NCBI RefSeq assembly: GCF_004118375.1
Contig: NZ_SDHX01000002.1
Location: forward strand, 1,229,001 to 1,293,000
Source: Oleiharenicola lentus
GTDB lineage: Bacteria; Verrucomicrobiota; Verrucomicrobiia; Opitutales; Opitutaceae
Direction of reading: 5' to 3'
DNA: 64,000 nucleotides
The notes under the pieces are model-generated. The model made no database searches, had not been told where the DNA came from, and was given only the letters and a program-made list of their open reading frames with translations. Of the stretch, positions 37,588 to 45,193 are shown piece by piece; the stretch's first letter is position 1; the number at the start of each line of letters is the position of its first letter. A program made the translations under genes and the position numbers.

Positions 37588-38526
37588 GTGAATTCCTGTC
37601 TCTACGAGTGCCATGTCATGCACGCCCGGTTTGCGCCCAAGGCGCACCGGTTCGTGTATCGCATCTTCCTCTTCGCGCTCGATCTGGACGAACTCGACAC
37701 GTTGCACCGGAAGCTCCGCCTGTTCTCCTTTAACCGTCGCAACCTCTACTCCTTCCGCGACGCCGACTACCTCCCGACCCATGAATCCGTATTTAACGGC
37801 TCGGCGGTTGATTCAGCCAATCGTAAATCTGAAATCGTAAATCTGAAATCGAGAGTCGTCTCGCACCTCGCCCAGCACGGCATCGACCTCACCGGTGGCC
37901 GCGTGCTGCTCGTCTCGCTTCCCCGCGTGCTCGGTTATCTCTTTAACCCGGTCTCGTTCTACTTCTGCTACGACCGCTCCGGCACGCCTGTCGCCGCGCT
38001 CCCCGAGGTGACCAACACCTTCAAGGAGATGAAGCCCTATCTCCTCGGCCCCGCAACGCTGGCCGACGGCGCTTTCCGCCTGCGGCTGCCCAAGCACTTT
38101 TACGTCTCTCCTTTCAGCGACGTGGACGTCTCCTTCGACTTCCAACTCCGCACGCCCGGCGATCGCCTCTCGATCCAGATCGACGATTACATTGGCGCCG
38201 CGCGCACGCTCACCTCGACGCTTGCCGGCCCGCGCCAGCCGCTCACCGACGGCCGCCTCGCATGGTTCACGCTCAAGTATCCGCTCATCACCCTCAAGGT
38301 GATCAGCCTGATCCACTGGCACGCTCTGCGCTTGTGGCTCAAGAATGTCCCTTGGTTCGCCAAGTCTGCCCGCGCCGCCGATCAACGCGCCCTCTACCGG
38401 CCGCATGCGAGCATCGCGCGGGACACGATGATCAAAGACCAAGGACCAGGGACTGCGGAAATTTCGTCACCCAATCCCCTTTCACCCAAATCTGCCGGGC
38501 TCAGTCCCTCGTCCCTCAGTCCCTAG
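37588..38526 (+). CDS. DUF1365 protein with repeat-derived insert and tail
   Basis: A 312-residue DUF1365 protein. Family landmarks are YECHVMHARFAPKAHRFVYR, RVLLVSLPRVLGYLFNPVSF, FYFCYD, TNTFKEM and FSDVDVSF. The function is unknown, but it is nearly always encoded with the FAD oxidoreductase and CFA-type methyltransferase. I chose the GTG at 37588 (VNSCLYECHV); a TTG two codons upstream is possible. Two oddities stand out. Residues about 72-92 are encoded by a 14-bp tandem repeat region (37819-37851) and look like an insertion. The last about 30 residues (from MIKDQGPGT) come from an imperfect inverted repeat that supplies the stop codon. Confidence 0.87.
   Translation: MNSCLYECHVMHARFAPKAHRFVYRIFLFALDLDELDTLHRKLRLFSFNRRNLYSFRDADYLPTHESVFNGSAVDSANRKSEIVNLKSRVVSHLAQHGIDLTGGRVLLVSLPRVLGYLFNPVSFYFCYDRSGTPVAALPEVTNTFKEMKPYLLGPATLADGAFRLRLPKHFYVSPFSDVDVSFDFQLRTPGDRLSIQIDDYIGAARTLTSTLAGPRQPLTDGRLAWFTLKYPLITLKVISLIHWHALRLWLKNVPWFAKSARAADQRALYRPHASIARDTMIKDQGPGTAEISSPNPLSPKSAGLSPSSLSP
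37819..37851. repeat. 14-bp tandem repeat inside the DUF1365 gene
   Basis: Two exact copies of AATCGTAAATCTGA followed by a partial AATCG. It is AT-rich within a GC-rich gene. Because 14 is not a multiple of three, the copies are read in different frames (as NRKSEI and VNLKSR). The total insert keeps the frame. Confidence 0.9.
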
Positions 38527-38539
38527 TCTTTGGTCCTTC
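38434..38539. repeat. Imperfect inverted repeat at the end of the DUF1365 gene
   Basis: Two 22-bp arms (38434-38455 and 38518-38539) match in inverted orientation at 19 of 22 positions, with GTCCCT/GGTCCTT-type units repeated in between. The right arm contains the DUF1365 stop codon and ends 3 nt before the next gene's start. Confidence 0.8.
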
Positions 38540-38542
38540 CTC

Positions 38543-39829
38543 ATGAGTTCAGCCGTCACCTCCTCCACCGCCCCGTTGTCCGTCCGCCGTCCGTTGTTCG
38601 CCGAGCGCACCATTCTCGCCGCCCTGCGCGGCATGCCCCACGGCCGGCTGCAACTCGACCTGCCCGACGTCACGCACGTCTTTGGCGACCGCTCGGCCAT
38701 CCTCGCCGGCGTGGCTCCGGGGGTGAGCAACTACGCCTTCGTCCGGGTCCGCCGGCCTGACTCTTTCTTCAAGAAATGTCTCCTCCACGGTGACATCGGC
38801 TTCGCCGAGTCCTATATCGACGGCGACTGGGAGACCCCCGACCTCACCGCCGTGGTCGGCTGGTTCGTGCTCAACCATGAGCACGCGCCCACGCTATCCG
38901 GCTCGCGCCGCGCCCAATCGCTCGCACTCAATTTCCTCCGCGCCGCAGACCGGATCGGCCACTTGTTGCGCCCCAACAACCGTGCCATCGCCCGCCGCAA
39001 CATTTCGGAGCACTACGACCTCTCCAACGATTTCTTCGCGCTCTGGCTCGACGAAACCATGATGTATTCCTCCGCCAAGTGGGAGCGCGCCGACGCCTCG
39101 CTGCACGAGGCGCAGGTGGCCAAGAACGACGCGCTATGCCAGCATCTCCGCCTCAAGCCGACCGACCATGTCCTTGAGATCGGGACCGGCTGGGGTGGCT
39201 GGAGCCTCCATGCGGCCGCGAAATACGGCTGCCGCGTGACGACTGTCACCATCTCGCAGCAGCAACACGACCTCGCCGTGAAACGCATCGCCGCCGCCGG
39301 CCTCGCAAACCGTGTCGAGGTTCGCCTGCAGGACTACCGCGACATCACCGGCCGGTTCGACAAGATCGTCTCCATCGAGATGCTCGAGGCCGTCGGGCAC
39401 CGCTACCAACCCGACTTCGCCGCCGCCGTGGACCGCCTGCTCAAACCCGACGGCCTGCTCGCACTGCAGTTCATCACCGTGCCCGACCACCGCTATGAGG
39501 CGCTCCGCACGGGCGTGGACTTCATCCAGAAGCACATCTTCCCCGGCTCGCTCCTCCTCTCCGTCAACCGGCTGAACGGTCTGCTCGCCGAGAAGGGCGG
39601 CTTGGTGCTCCACGCCTTCGACGACTTCGGCCGCGACTACGCGAAGACGCTGCGGATCTGGCGCGACAGCTTCCACGCCAAGCTCGACCGGGTCCGCGCC
39701 CTCGGCTTCGACGAACGCTTCATCCGCAAGTGGCGCTACTACCTCTGCTACTGCGAGGCCGCTTTCGCGATGCGCCACATCTCCGTCGTCCACACGCTTC
39801 ACACGCGGGCGAACAATCTTTCGTTGTAA
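38543..39829 (+). CDS. Cyclopropane-fatty-acyl-phospholipid synthase family methyltransferase
   Basis: A 428-residue SAM-dependent methyltransferase of the CFA/MMAS family. The family block ISEHYDLSNDFFALWLDETMMYS precedes SAM motif I VLEIGTGWGGWS near residue 209. EMLEAVGHRY contains the conserved Glu, and IRKWRYYLCYCEAAF is the C-terminal family signature. It should methylenate or methylate double bonds of membrane phospholipid acyl chains. The N-terminal about 130 residues form the lipid-binding region common to the long form. The gene starts 16 nt after the DUF1365 stop. The product could be cyclopropane, methyl-branched or a furan-fatty-acid precursor. Confidence 0.92.
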   Translation: MSSAVTSSTAPLSVRRPLFAERTILAALRGMPHGRLQLDLPDVTHVFGDRSAILAGVAPGVSNYAFVRVRRPDSFFKKCLLHGDIGFAESYIDGDWETPDLTAVVGWFVLNHEHAPTLSGSRRAQSLALNFLRAADRIGHLLRPNNRAIARRNISEHYDLSNDFFALWLDETMMYSSAKWERADASLHEAQVAKNDALCQHLRLKPTDHVLEIGTGWGGWSLHAAAKYGCRVTTVTISQQQHDLAVKRIAAAGLANRVEVRLQDYRDITGRFDKIVSIEMLEAVGHRYQPDFAAAVDRLLKPDGLLALQFITVPDHRYEALRTGVDFIQKHIFPGSLLLSVNRLNGLLAEKGGLVLHAFDDFGRDYAKTLRIWRDSFHAKLDRVRALGFDERFIRKWRYYLCYCEAAFAMRHISVVHTLHTRANNLSL

Positions 39830-39841
39830 CCCGCGCAACCC

Positions 39842-39934
39842 GTCATTCTGAGCGCAGCGAAGAATCCAAGGGTGCCCCGAGAACCGTGCCACCCTCGTCC
39901 GTTCCCTTGGATCCTTCGCTGCGCTCAGGATGAC
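39842..39934. repeat. REP-like inverted repeat, copy 2
   Basis: Left arm GTCATTCTGAGCGCAGCG and right arm CGCTGCGCTCAGGATGAC are near-perfect complements, with GAATCCAAGG and CCTTGGATCC inside them. The internal part GGGTGCC ... is variable. It lies between the CFA-type and DUF1475 genes. Confidence 0.9.
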
Positions 39935-39981
39935 ACGGCTCGGGCGCTGGCCTCTGACGTCTGTCCACTGTTCTCCGTCCC

Positions 39982-40386
39982 ATGATCCTTCTCCTCCGCC
40001 TCCTCTGCTTCGTCATCATCGGCTCCATGCTCTGGGTCACGACCTGGGCCAGCCTGCACCAGCCGCTCGGTGATTTCGCGCGCAGCGCCACGATCCGTGA
40101 TCCCTGGGTCATCGCCACGCTGTTCGACGCCTACTGGGCCTTCATCAGCTTCTACCTTTGGGTGGCCTGGAAGGAACAGTCCCTGCCCGCCCGCCTGCTC
40201 TGGTTCGTCGCGATCATCCTCCTCGGCAATCTCGCCATGGCCGCCTACCTGCTGCGCGAGCTTTTTGCCGTGTCCGCCCGGGCGCCCAACGCGCTCAACG
40301 AGGTCTTCGCCCGCCGCAATCCCGGCACGCTGCCGCTGCCCGGTCTGTTGACCGTCGCCGCCGTCGCCGTTTACCTGCTCGCGTGA
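39982..40386 (+). CDS. DUF1475 membrane protein
   Basis: A 134-residue membrane protein of the DUF1475 family with about four spans: LLLRLLCFVIIGSMLWVTTW, the stretch around DPWVIATLFDAYWAFISFYLW, ARLLWFVAIILLGNLAMAAY and a last span near the C-terminus (LLTVAAVAVYLLA). Function is unknown, but it is a usual companion of CFA-type and DUF1365 genes. The ATG at 39982 has no strong ribosome site. Its TGA overlaps the GTG start of the next gene (GTGA). Confidence 0.82.
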   Translation: MILLLRLLCFVIIGSMLWVTTWASLHQPLGDFARSATIRDPWVIATLFDAYWAFISFYLWVAWKEQSLPARLLWFVAIILLGNLAMAAYLLRELFAVSARAPNALNEVFARRNPGTLPLPGLLTVAAVAVYLLA

Positions 40387-40910
40387 CCCACCCGCCCGCC
40401 TCCGCCCGCCTGAGCTTTTGGCAGCGGCGCGTCCGCGGGCCGATTGTCGCCTTGTTTACCCAGGGGATCACCCCCGACAAAGTCGCCCTCACGCTCGCGG
40501 TCGGCACCGCCTGCTCGCTGTTTCCCTTTCTCGGCTTCACCTCGCTGCTCAACCTCGGCGTCGGGCTGTGGCTGCGGCTCAACCAGCCGCTGCTCCAGAC
40601 TCTCAACTATCTGCTCACGGTGCCGCACCTGCTGATGATCGTCGTTTACGTGCGCATCGGCGAGGGGCTCTGGCGCATGCAGGACGACCGCTTTTCCGTG
40701 GCCGAAATGCTCCGCGTGTTCCGCGAGGCGACCATCGGCGAATTCCTGCAACGCTTCGGCTGGGCGGGCGTGCATGCCTTCACTGCCTGGGCCCTGACCG
40801 CCCCGCTGCTGATCGCGGTGATCTACTTCGCGGTCCGCCCGGCGTTGCGCCGACTGGCCGGCTCGCGCGAACTCAACCGCGCAGTTGCAGACGTGCCGTC
40901 CGGGGTTTGA
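40383..40910 (+). CDS. DUF2062 membrane protein
   Basis: A 175-residue protein of the DUF2062 family with two or three spans. Conserved motifs are FTQGITPDKVALTLAVGTACSLFPFLG, the NLGVGLWLRLNQPLLQTLNYL span and a final AWALTAPLLIAVIYFAVRP span. DUF2062 proteins are of unknown function and often occur near lipid or glycosyltransferase genes. The start is a GTG at 40383, coupled to DUF1475. The 3' end overlaps that of the convergent Gfo/Idh gene by 38 bp. Confidence 0.85.
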   Translation: MTHPPASARLSFWQRRVRGPIVALFTQGITPDKVALTLAVGTACSLFPFLGFTSLLNLGVGLWLRLNQPLLQTLNYLLTVPHLLMIVVYVRIGEGLWRMQDDRFSVAEMLRVFREATIGEFLQRFGWAGVHAFTAWALTAPLLIAVIYFAVRPALRRLAGSRELNRAVADVPSGV

Positions 40911-42165
40911 CCGCCCAGGCCGCGCCGGCCTCGGCCAGGCCCTGACCCGTGCGGGCCGCGGCCAGCAAAACCTCGTCCAAACCGGACACGTAGGAGAAGA
41001 CCTGTCCGTCCACTTCGTGCCGCCGGATGTGGGCCGCCGGCACCGGTGTGACCAAAAACTCGCGGTGCAGCCCGGCGATGCAGCGCACATGCAGCGACGC
41101 CATGCCAATGGTGCAGACTTCCGCCGGCTCACCCCGGTGATACTTGAGCACATCGCGAAGCATGCGCTCCCGGGTGTCCGATTCCGGAAACGCCGTCTGC
41201 TCCCAACGTCCACCCGGTCCGTCGAGGCAGGCATGGCTGTCCTGCACCCACTCGGCGGTGCCGTTCGTTCCCTCGATGCGAAGCGAGGGCCGGCCGATCG
41301 CGGCGGAGCTGTGCGTGCCGTAGAAATCCAGCCTGACTCCGTTCACCGTCCGCAGTTGGAGCATCGCGGTGTCGAAGGACTCGATCGCCTGCGCCCGGTA
41401 AAGCTCGGCGGTCAGGTTAACGGGCTCGTTGAGCGGCGCCCCGGCCCGCTCGGCCAGGTTGAGCATCACCATGAGAAAATGGGACATGGCGTTGCTCACC
41501 GGTGAGTCCAGCACCCAGGCGCCCTCCAGCTTGAGGCGGCCGGCCCAGGCATTGCGCGAGTAGTAGGCGTGGCTGCGCGGCCATGCCGCATGCACCACCA
41601 GCCGGCGGAGGGCACCGATCGCGCCGTCCGCGAGTTTCCGCCCGAGCGCGCGCACCTCCGGCGCATGCAGATACTGGAAGCCCACCGCCACGCGGCGCTG
41701 ATTGGCCGCCGCCGCCTCCGCCATGGCCGCAACGTCGGCCGGGGTGGCGGTGAGGGGTTTCTCCACCAGGACGTCCACGCCGGCACGCACCAGCGCCAGC
41801 GTCATGGTGGCGTGCAGGTGAATGGGCGTGGGCACGACCGCAAACGCAATGCGCAACCGCGGCAGCGCCGCCAGCAGCGCTTCGAAGCTGGCCAGAATCT
41901 CGCAGCCGGCGGCGCGCAAATCCCCGACCACGGTCTCGTCCGGTTCGGGCGGGAAAACCACCGCCGCCGCCAGCACGAGTTCACCGCGCCGGTGGAAATC
42001 CAGCAGGTGCCGGAGATGCACGCGGCCGTAGCCGCCGACGCCCACGAGGACGGTGCGCGGGGCGCTCAAGCGGCCGCCTCCGGTTTCGACCGGCCGCAGG
42101 CTGGCGGAGTGCAGGGAGGGGTGGGCATGTGCGAACCCGAGCATTTCGCACGCCGGAGTCGTCAC
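40873..42165 (-). CDS. Gfo/Idh/MocA family oxidoreductase
   Basis: A 430-residue NAD(P)-dependent sugar/polyol dehydrogenase-like protein. The Rossmann motif VLVGVGGYGRVHLRHLL begins near residue 39, and the EKP motif (VDVLVEKPLTA) and a substrate domain with GRLKLEGAWVLDSPVSNAMSHF follow. The N-terminal about 35 residues are an extension; ATG at 42165 or 42144 are possible, and a TTG closer to the fold (about 42070) cannot be excluded. It is divergent from the SSS symporter, and the TAACWGTTA motif also found before iolB lies 16 bp upstream. An inositol- or uronate-type substrate is possible. Confidence 0.88.
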   Translation of the reverse strand: MTTPACEMLGFAHAHPSLHSASLRPVETGGGRLSAPRTVLVGVGGYGRVHLRHLLDFHRRGELVLAAAVVFPPEPDETVVGDLRAAGCEILASFEALLAALPRLRIAFAVVPTPIHLHATMTLALVRAGVDVLVEKPLTATPADVAAMAEAAAANQRRVAVGFQYLHAPEVRALGRKLADGAIGALRRLVVHAAWPRSHAYYSRNAWAGRLKLEGAWVLDSPVSNAMSHFLMVMLNLAERAGAPLNEPVNLTAELYRAQAIESFDTAMLQLRTVNGVRLDFYGTHSSAAIGRPSLRIEGTNGTAEWVQDSHACLDGPGGRWEQTAFPESDTRERMLRDVLKYHRGEPAEVCTIGMASLHVRCIAGLHREFLVTPVPAAHIRRHEVDGQVFSYVSGLDEVLLAAARTGQGLAEAGAAWAVKPRTARLQLRG

Positions 42166-42180
42166 AACGGCCCCATCGGG

Positions 42181-42192
42181 TAACAGTTAGAT
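42181..42192. promoter_or_regulatory. TAACAGTTAGAT motif between Gfo/Idh and SSS genes
   Basis: A 12-bp sequence containing the 9-bp palindrome TAACAGTTA, 16 bp upstream of the Gfo/Idh start and 86 bp upstream of the SSS start. The same element, with T for A at the centre, lies upstream of iolB (53606-53617) in the same orientation. It may be an operator. Confidence 0.4.
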
Positions 42193-42277
42193 TCATGCGG
42201 GCTTCCCGGCGGACTGTCTGGTCGTTACTGCATGGTCACCCCGGCTCCCACGCCCCAGCCTCCGCCCACCCCGCCCC

Positions 42278-44308
42278 ATGACCCTCGGCCCCATCCACGT
42301 CCTCGATCTTGCCGTCATCCTCGCCTACCTTGGCGCCGTTCTTTGGTTCGGCTGGCGGAGCTCCCACCAGTCGGCGAGCGAGGAGGGCTTCTTCCTTGCC
42401 GGCCGCAAGCTCGGCAAGGCCTACCAGTTTTTCCTCAGTTTCGGCAACGCGACCGAGCCCCAGGGCGCGGTCAGCACCGCCAGCCTCGTGCTCCAGCGCG
42501 GCGTGACCGGCGTGTGGTTCGCGTTCCAGACCGTTTTCATGAACCCCTACTTCTGGTTCATGAACACCTGGTTTCGCCGCGTGCGGCTCGTGACGCTGGC
42601 CGACATGTTTGAAGACCGCCTCGGCAGCCTGTGGCTCAGCCGCTTCTACGCGCTGTTTCAGGTCGGCGTCGCCTGCGCCCTGCTCGGTTTCGGCAATTTC
42701 GTCGCCTACAAGATCGCCTCGTCCATCACGCTCAAGCCGGAGGCGCAGTGGACCGCGGCCGAGCGCGCGGCCGTGGACGGCTACATCGAGCTCAAGCAGC
42801 TCGAGCAGCAGGTGATCGCCGGCACCCTGCCGGCCGAGGCGAAGCCGCGCCTCGCCGACCTGCGTGACCGCCATGCCCGCGGCGAGTTGCACAGCTACAT
42901 CACCGTGCTGCCCTCGCTGCCGTTCTACCTCGTCTTCGCCGTGGTGATCGGCGCCTACATGATCCTCGGCGGCATGGCCGCCGCTGCGCTCAACGAGGCG
43001 CTGCAGGGTGTGCTCATCATCGTCTTTTCCATTCTGCTGCTGCCGACCGGCCTCCACGCCATCGGCGGCTGGGACCAGCTCAAGGAGCGCGTGCCGCGCG
43101 ACATGTTCGACCTGTTCGGCGGCAGCGGCGGTTCGCCGCTGTTCATCTTCGCCGTGTTGTTCGCCAGCCTCGTGCAGATCCACGGCCTGAGCCACAACAT
43201 GGGCATCTACGGCTCCGCCAAGGATGAGTTCGCCGCCCGCTTCGGCGGCGTCTCGGGCGCCTACATGAAGCGCGTGATGATCGTCCTCTGGGCCTTCGCC
43301 GGCCTGATCGCGATCGCGCTCTTCGGCCCCGGCGGTCTCGCCGACCCCGACGCGGCCTGGGGTGTCATGACCAACAGGCTGCTCGGGCCCGGCTTCATCG
43401 GCCTGATGCTCGCGGGCATTCTCGCCGGCACGATGTCCACCCTCGCCGCCAAGGCCCTGGCCATCGCCTCGCTCTTCGTCCGCAACTTCTGGCGGCACCT
43501 CCGCCCGCAGACCACGCAGGAGGAATCCGTGCGCGCCGCCCGCTGGACCATCTTCGCCGTGCTCGTGCTCGGGGTGATTTCCGCCGAGGCGATGAACGAC
43601 ATCGAGACGCTCATCAAGCTGGTGCTGACGGTGAACATTCCCTTCGGCGCCGCGGTGATCCTGATGTTCTTCTGGCGCCGCCTCACTGTGCCCGCCGTGT
43701 GGGCCTCGGTCGCGCTCACCGCCTTTGCCATCCTGATCGCCCCGCTGACGGCCTCCCAGTTTCAGGCCGTGGCCCGCCATCCCTCGCTCGTGCAGACCGT
43801 CGAGGGCCCGGCCGGCAAACCCGTGCCGGTTTACTTCAAACAGGTCGTGCGCAGCAACCCCGACGACCCCACCAGCGCGCTGGAGGGCCGCGGCCGCTTC
43901 AACTTCGAGTGCTACGCCCTCTCCTGGCTCGGCCTGAATCCCGCCCAGCTCACCCCGGCCGGTCGCGAGACCGCCCAGTTTCTCTTCGACGGTTTCTTTC
44001 CCTTCGTCGTGCTGATTCTCGTCAGCCTCTTCACCCGGCCGCCCGACCGGGCGCGCGTGGATCAGTTCTACGGGAAGATGAAGACCCCGGTCGGCGCCAC
44101 GCCCGAACTGGAGGCCGCAGCCATGACTGAAACCCGCCGCGCGCCGGGCCGCTTCGATCACACCAAGCTCTTCGGCGCCCATTCGTCGTGGGAGTTCTGC
44201 AAATGGGACCGCGTGGACACGCTCGGCTTCCTCGGCTGCTGCGCCACCTCCGGCGCCATCATCCTCGTCTTCTGGCTGCTCCTGCGCTGGGCGTCCGGCG
44301 GCGCCTGA
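42278..44308 (+). CDS. Sodium:solute symporter (SSS family)
   Basis: A 676-residue inner-membrane transporter with about 14 spans. SSS features include DLAVILAYLGAVLWFGW in the first span, DEYFLAGR-like SEEGFFLAGRKLGKAYQF, GMAAAALNEALQGVLII and the later GPGFIGLMLAGILAGTMSTLAAKALAIASLF, which resembles the Na+-binding helix 8 region. A long cytoplasmic loop lies near residues 150-210. It is longer than most SSS proteins because of this loop and the C-terminal tail. Substrate is not evident; the shared motif and divergent Gfo/Idh gene suggest a sugar or cyclitol. Confidence 0.9.
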   Translation: MTLGPIHVLDLAVILAYLGAVLWFGWRSSHQSASEEGFFLAGRKLGKAYQFFLSFGNATEPQGAVSTASLVLQRGVTGVWFAFQTVFMNPYFWFMNTWFRRVRLVTLADMFEDRLGSLWLSRFYALFQVGVACALLGFGNFVAYKIASSITLKPEAQWTAAERAAVDGYIELKQLEQQVIAGTLPAEAKPRLADLRDRHARGELHSYITVLPSLPFYLVFAVVIGAYMILGGMAAAALNEALQGVLIIVFSILLLPTGLHAIGGWDQLKERVPRDMFDLFGGSGGSPLFIFAVLFASLVQIHGLSHNMGIYGSAKDEFAARFGGVSGAYMKRVMIVLWAFAGLIAIALFGPGGLADPDAAWGVMTNRLLGPGFIGLMLAGILAGTMSTLAAKALAIASLFVRNFWRHLRPQTTQEESVRAARWTIFAVLVLGVISAEAMNDIETLIKLVLTVNIPFGAAVILMFFWRRLTVPAVWASVALTAFAILIAPLTASQFQAVARHPSLVQTVEGPAGKPVPVYFKQVVRSNPDDPTSALEGRGRFNFECYALSWLGLNPAQLTPAGRETAQFLFDGFFPFVVLILVSLFTRPPDRARVDQFYGKMKTPVGATPELEAAAMTETRRAPGRFDHTKLFGAHSSWEFCKWDRVDTLGFLGCCATSGAIILVFWLLLRWASGGA

Positions 44309-44310
44309 GC

Positions 44311-44592
44311 CTCGGCCATTTTATCCGGATCAGACTCCTCGCCTGGCTGCTGGCCGTCGTCACTTCCTCCCTAGCAGCGGATTATCGTCCGCAGGACTTC
44401 GGTGCCGTTGCCGACGGCAAAAACACCGCCACCCTCCGCCTTGCCCCCGGCTGGACCGCCACCCGCTGCGGCCTCGACGGCTCGTCGCCAACCCCGATCC
44501 GCGCCGGCACCCAACTCGCCTACCGGCCCTACGAGATCCTGAGCGTGCGCATCTCCCTCAGCGCACGATCAGCTCGTGGCGGAGAGGCGTAG
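44311..44592 (+). pseudogene. Remnant of a glycoside hydrolase gene(s)
   Basis: A frame without a start codon joins two unrelated pieces. The first is a signal-peptide-like stretch (LLAWLLAVVTSSLAADYRP) followed by FGAVADGK, the start signature of GH28/pectin-lyase-like proteins, which breaks off after a few residues. It runs directly into TLRLAPGWTATR ... YRPYEILSVRISL, which looks like the C-terminal beta-domain of a different glycoside hydrolase. The simplest reading is a large internal deletion that fused the N-terminus of one enzyme to the C-terminus of another. It abuts the SSS stop. Confidence 0.6.
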
Positions 44593-44637
44593 TAATGCCA
44601 ATCACCCCTGCCTCAATCAGCCGGACCCCGCGCGCCT

Positions 44638-45039
44638 TCAGAGCGCCGTCGCCGCCTGGGGCGGCACGTAGGCCTTGCGGGCCTTCCGCACCTGGCCGTG
44701 GTTTTCATTCGCCCAGTGGATGAGCGGTGTGACCTTCGTCAGGAGCGATTCCCCGAGTGCAGTCAGCGTGTATTCCACCTTGGGCGGCACCGAGGCATGC
44801 ACCTCGCGCGTGACGTAGCCGTCGCGCTCCAGTGCGCGCAGCGTCTGCGCGAGCATGCGCTGCGAGATGTCGCCGATTGCCCGTTTCACCTCGGTGAAGC
44901 GCAGCGTGCCGTCGGCCAGCGCCAGCAGGGTCAGCAGGCTCCACCGGTCGCCGATGCAGTCGAGCACATCGCGGACCGGGCAGCGCGTCTCGTGGCCGGA
45001 ACCGGGCACGACGGGTGGGAGGATGAGTTTGGCGGGCAT
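44638..45039 (-). CDS. HxlR family transcriptional regulator
   Basis: A 133-residue winged-helix regulator. The HxlR hallmarks are a Cys near the start ([20 protein letters not shown]), then [46 protein letters not shown]. HxlR proteins often sense aldehydes, quinones or thiol oxidation through Cys. It is divergent from qorB, an arrangement also seen in E. coli ytfH-ytfG, so control of qorB is likely. Repeated GGTTACC sites lie in the shared intergenic region. Confidence 0.92.
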   Translation of the reverse strand: MPAKLILPPVVPGSGHETRCPVRDVLDCIGDRWSLLTLLALADGTLRFTEVKRAIGDISQRMLAQTLRALERDGYVTREVHASVPPKVEYTLTALGESLLTKVTPLIHWANENHGQVRKARKAYVPPQAATAL

Positions 45040-45049
45040 GGTGCGAGTC

Positions 45050-45126
45050 GGTTACCGCGGGGTTACCTGGTGACAAAAAAGACCTCTCTTGTAGGGGCGT
45101 CGCATCTTCGGTATTCTTTCGTAACC
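45050..45126. promoter_or_regulatory. GGTTACC repeats between hxlR-like gene and qorB
   Basis: GGTTACC occurs at 45050-45056 and 45061-45067 (11-bp period, the same DNA face), and an inverted GTAACC is at 45121-45126. They sit in the shared promoter region and could be regulator binding sites. The rest of the gap is AT-richer and holds nothing else recognised. Confidence 0.4.
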
Positions 45127-45193
45127 AAAGGGCGCATTTGAACCGAGACAAGCCCGGAACCGCCCCGCGAACCAAAAACATCCCGCCGCCACC

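Noticed and set aside
37819-37851. Possible CRISPR or VNTR array
   Set aside because: Only 2.4 units of 14 bp without spacers, inside a coding region; not a CRISPR array.
42236-44182. 648-residue minus-strand frame opposite the SSS symporter
   Set aside because: His/Glu/Gly-rich shadow of membrane-span codons with no domain.
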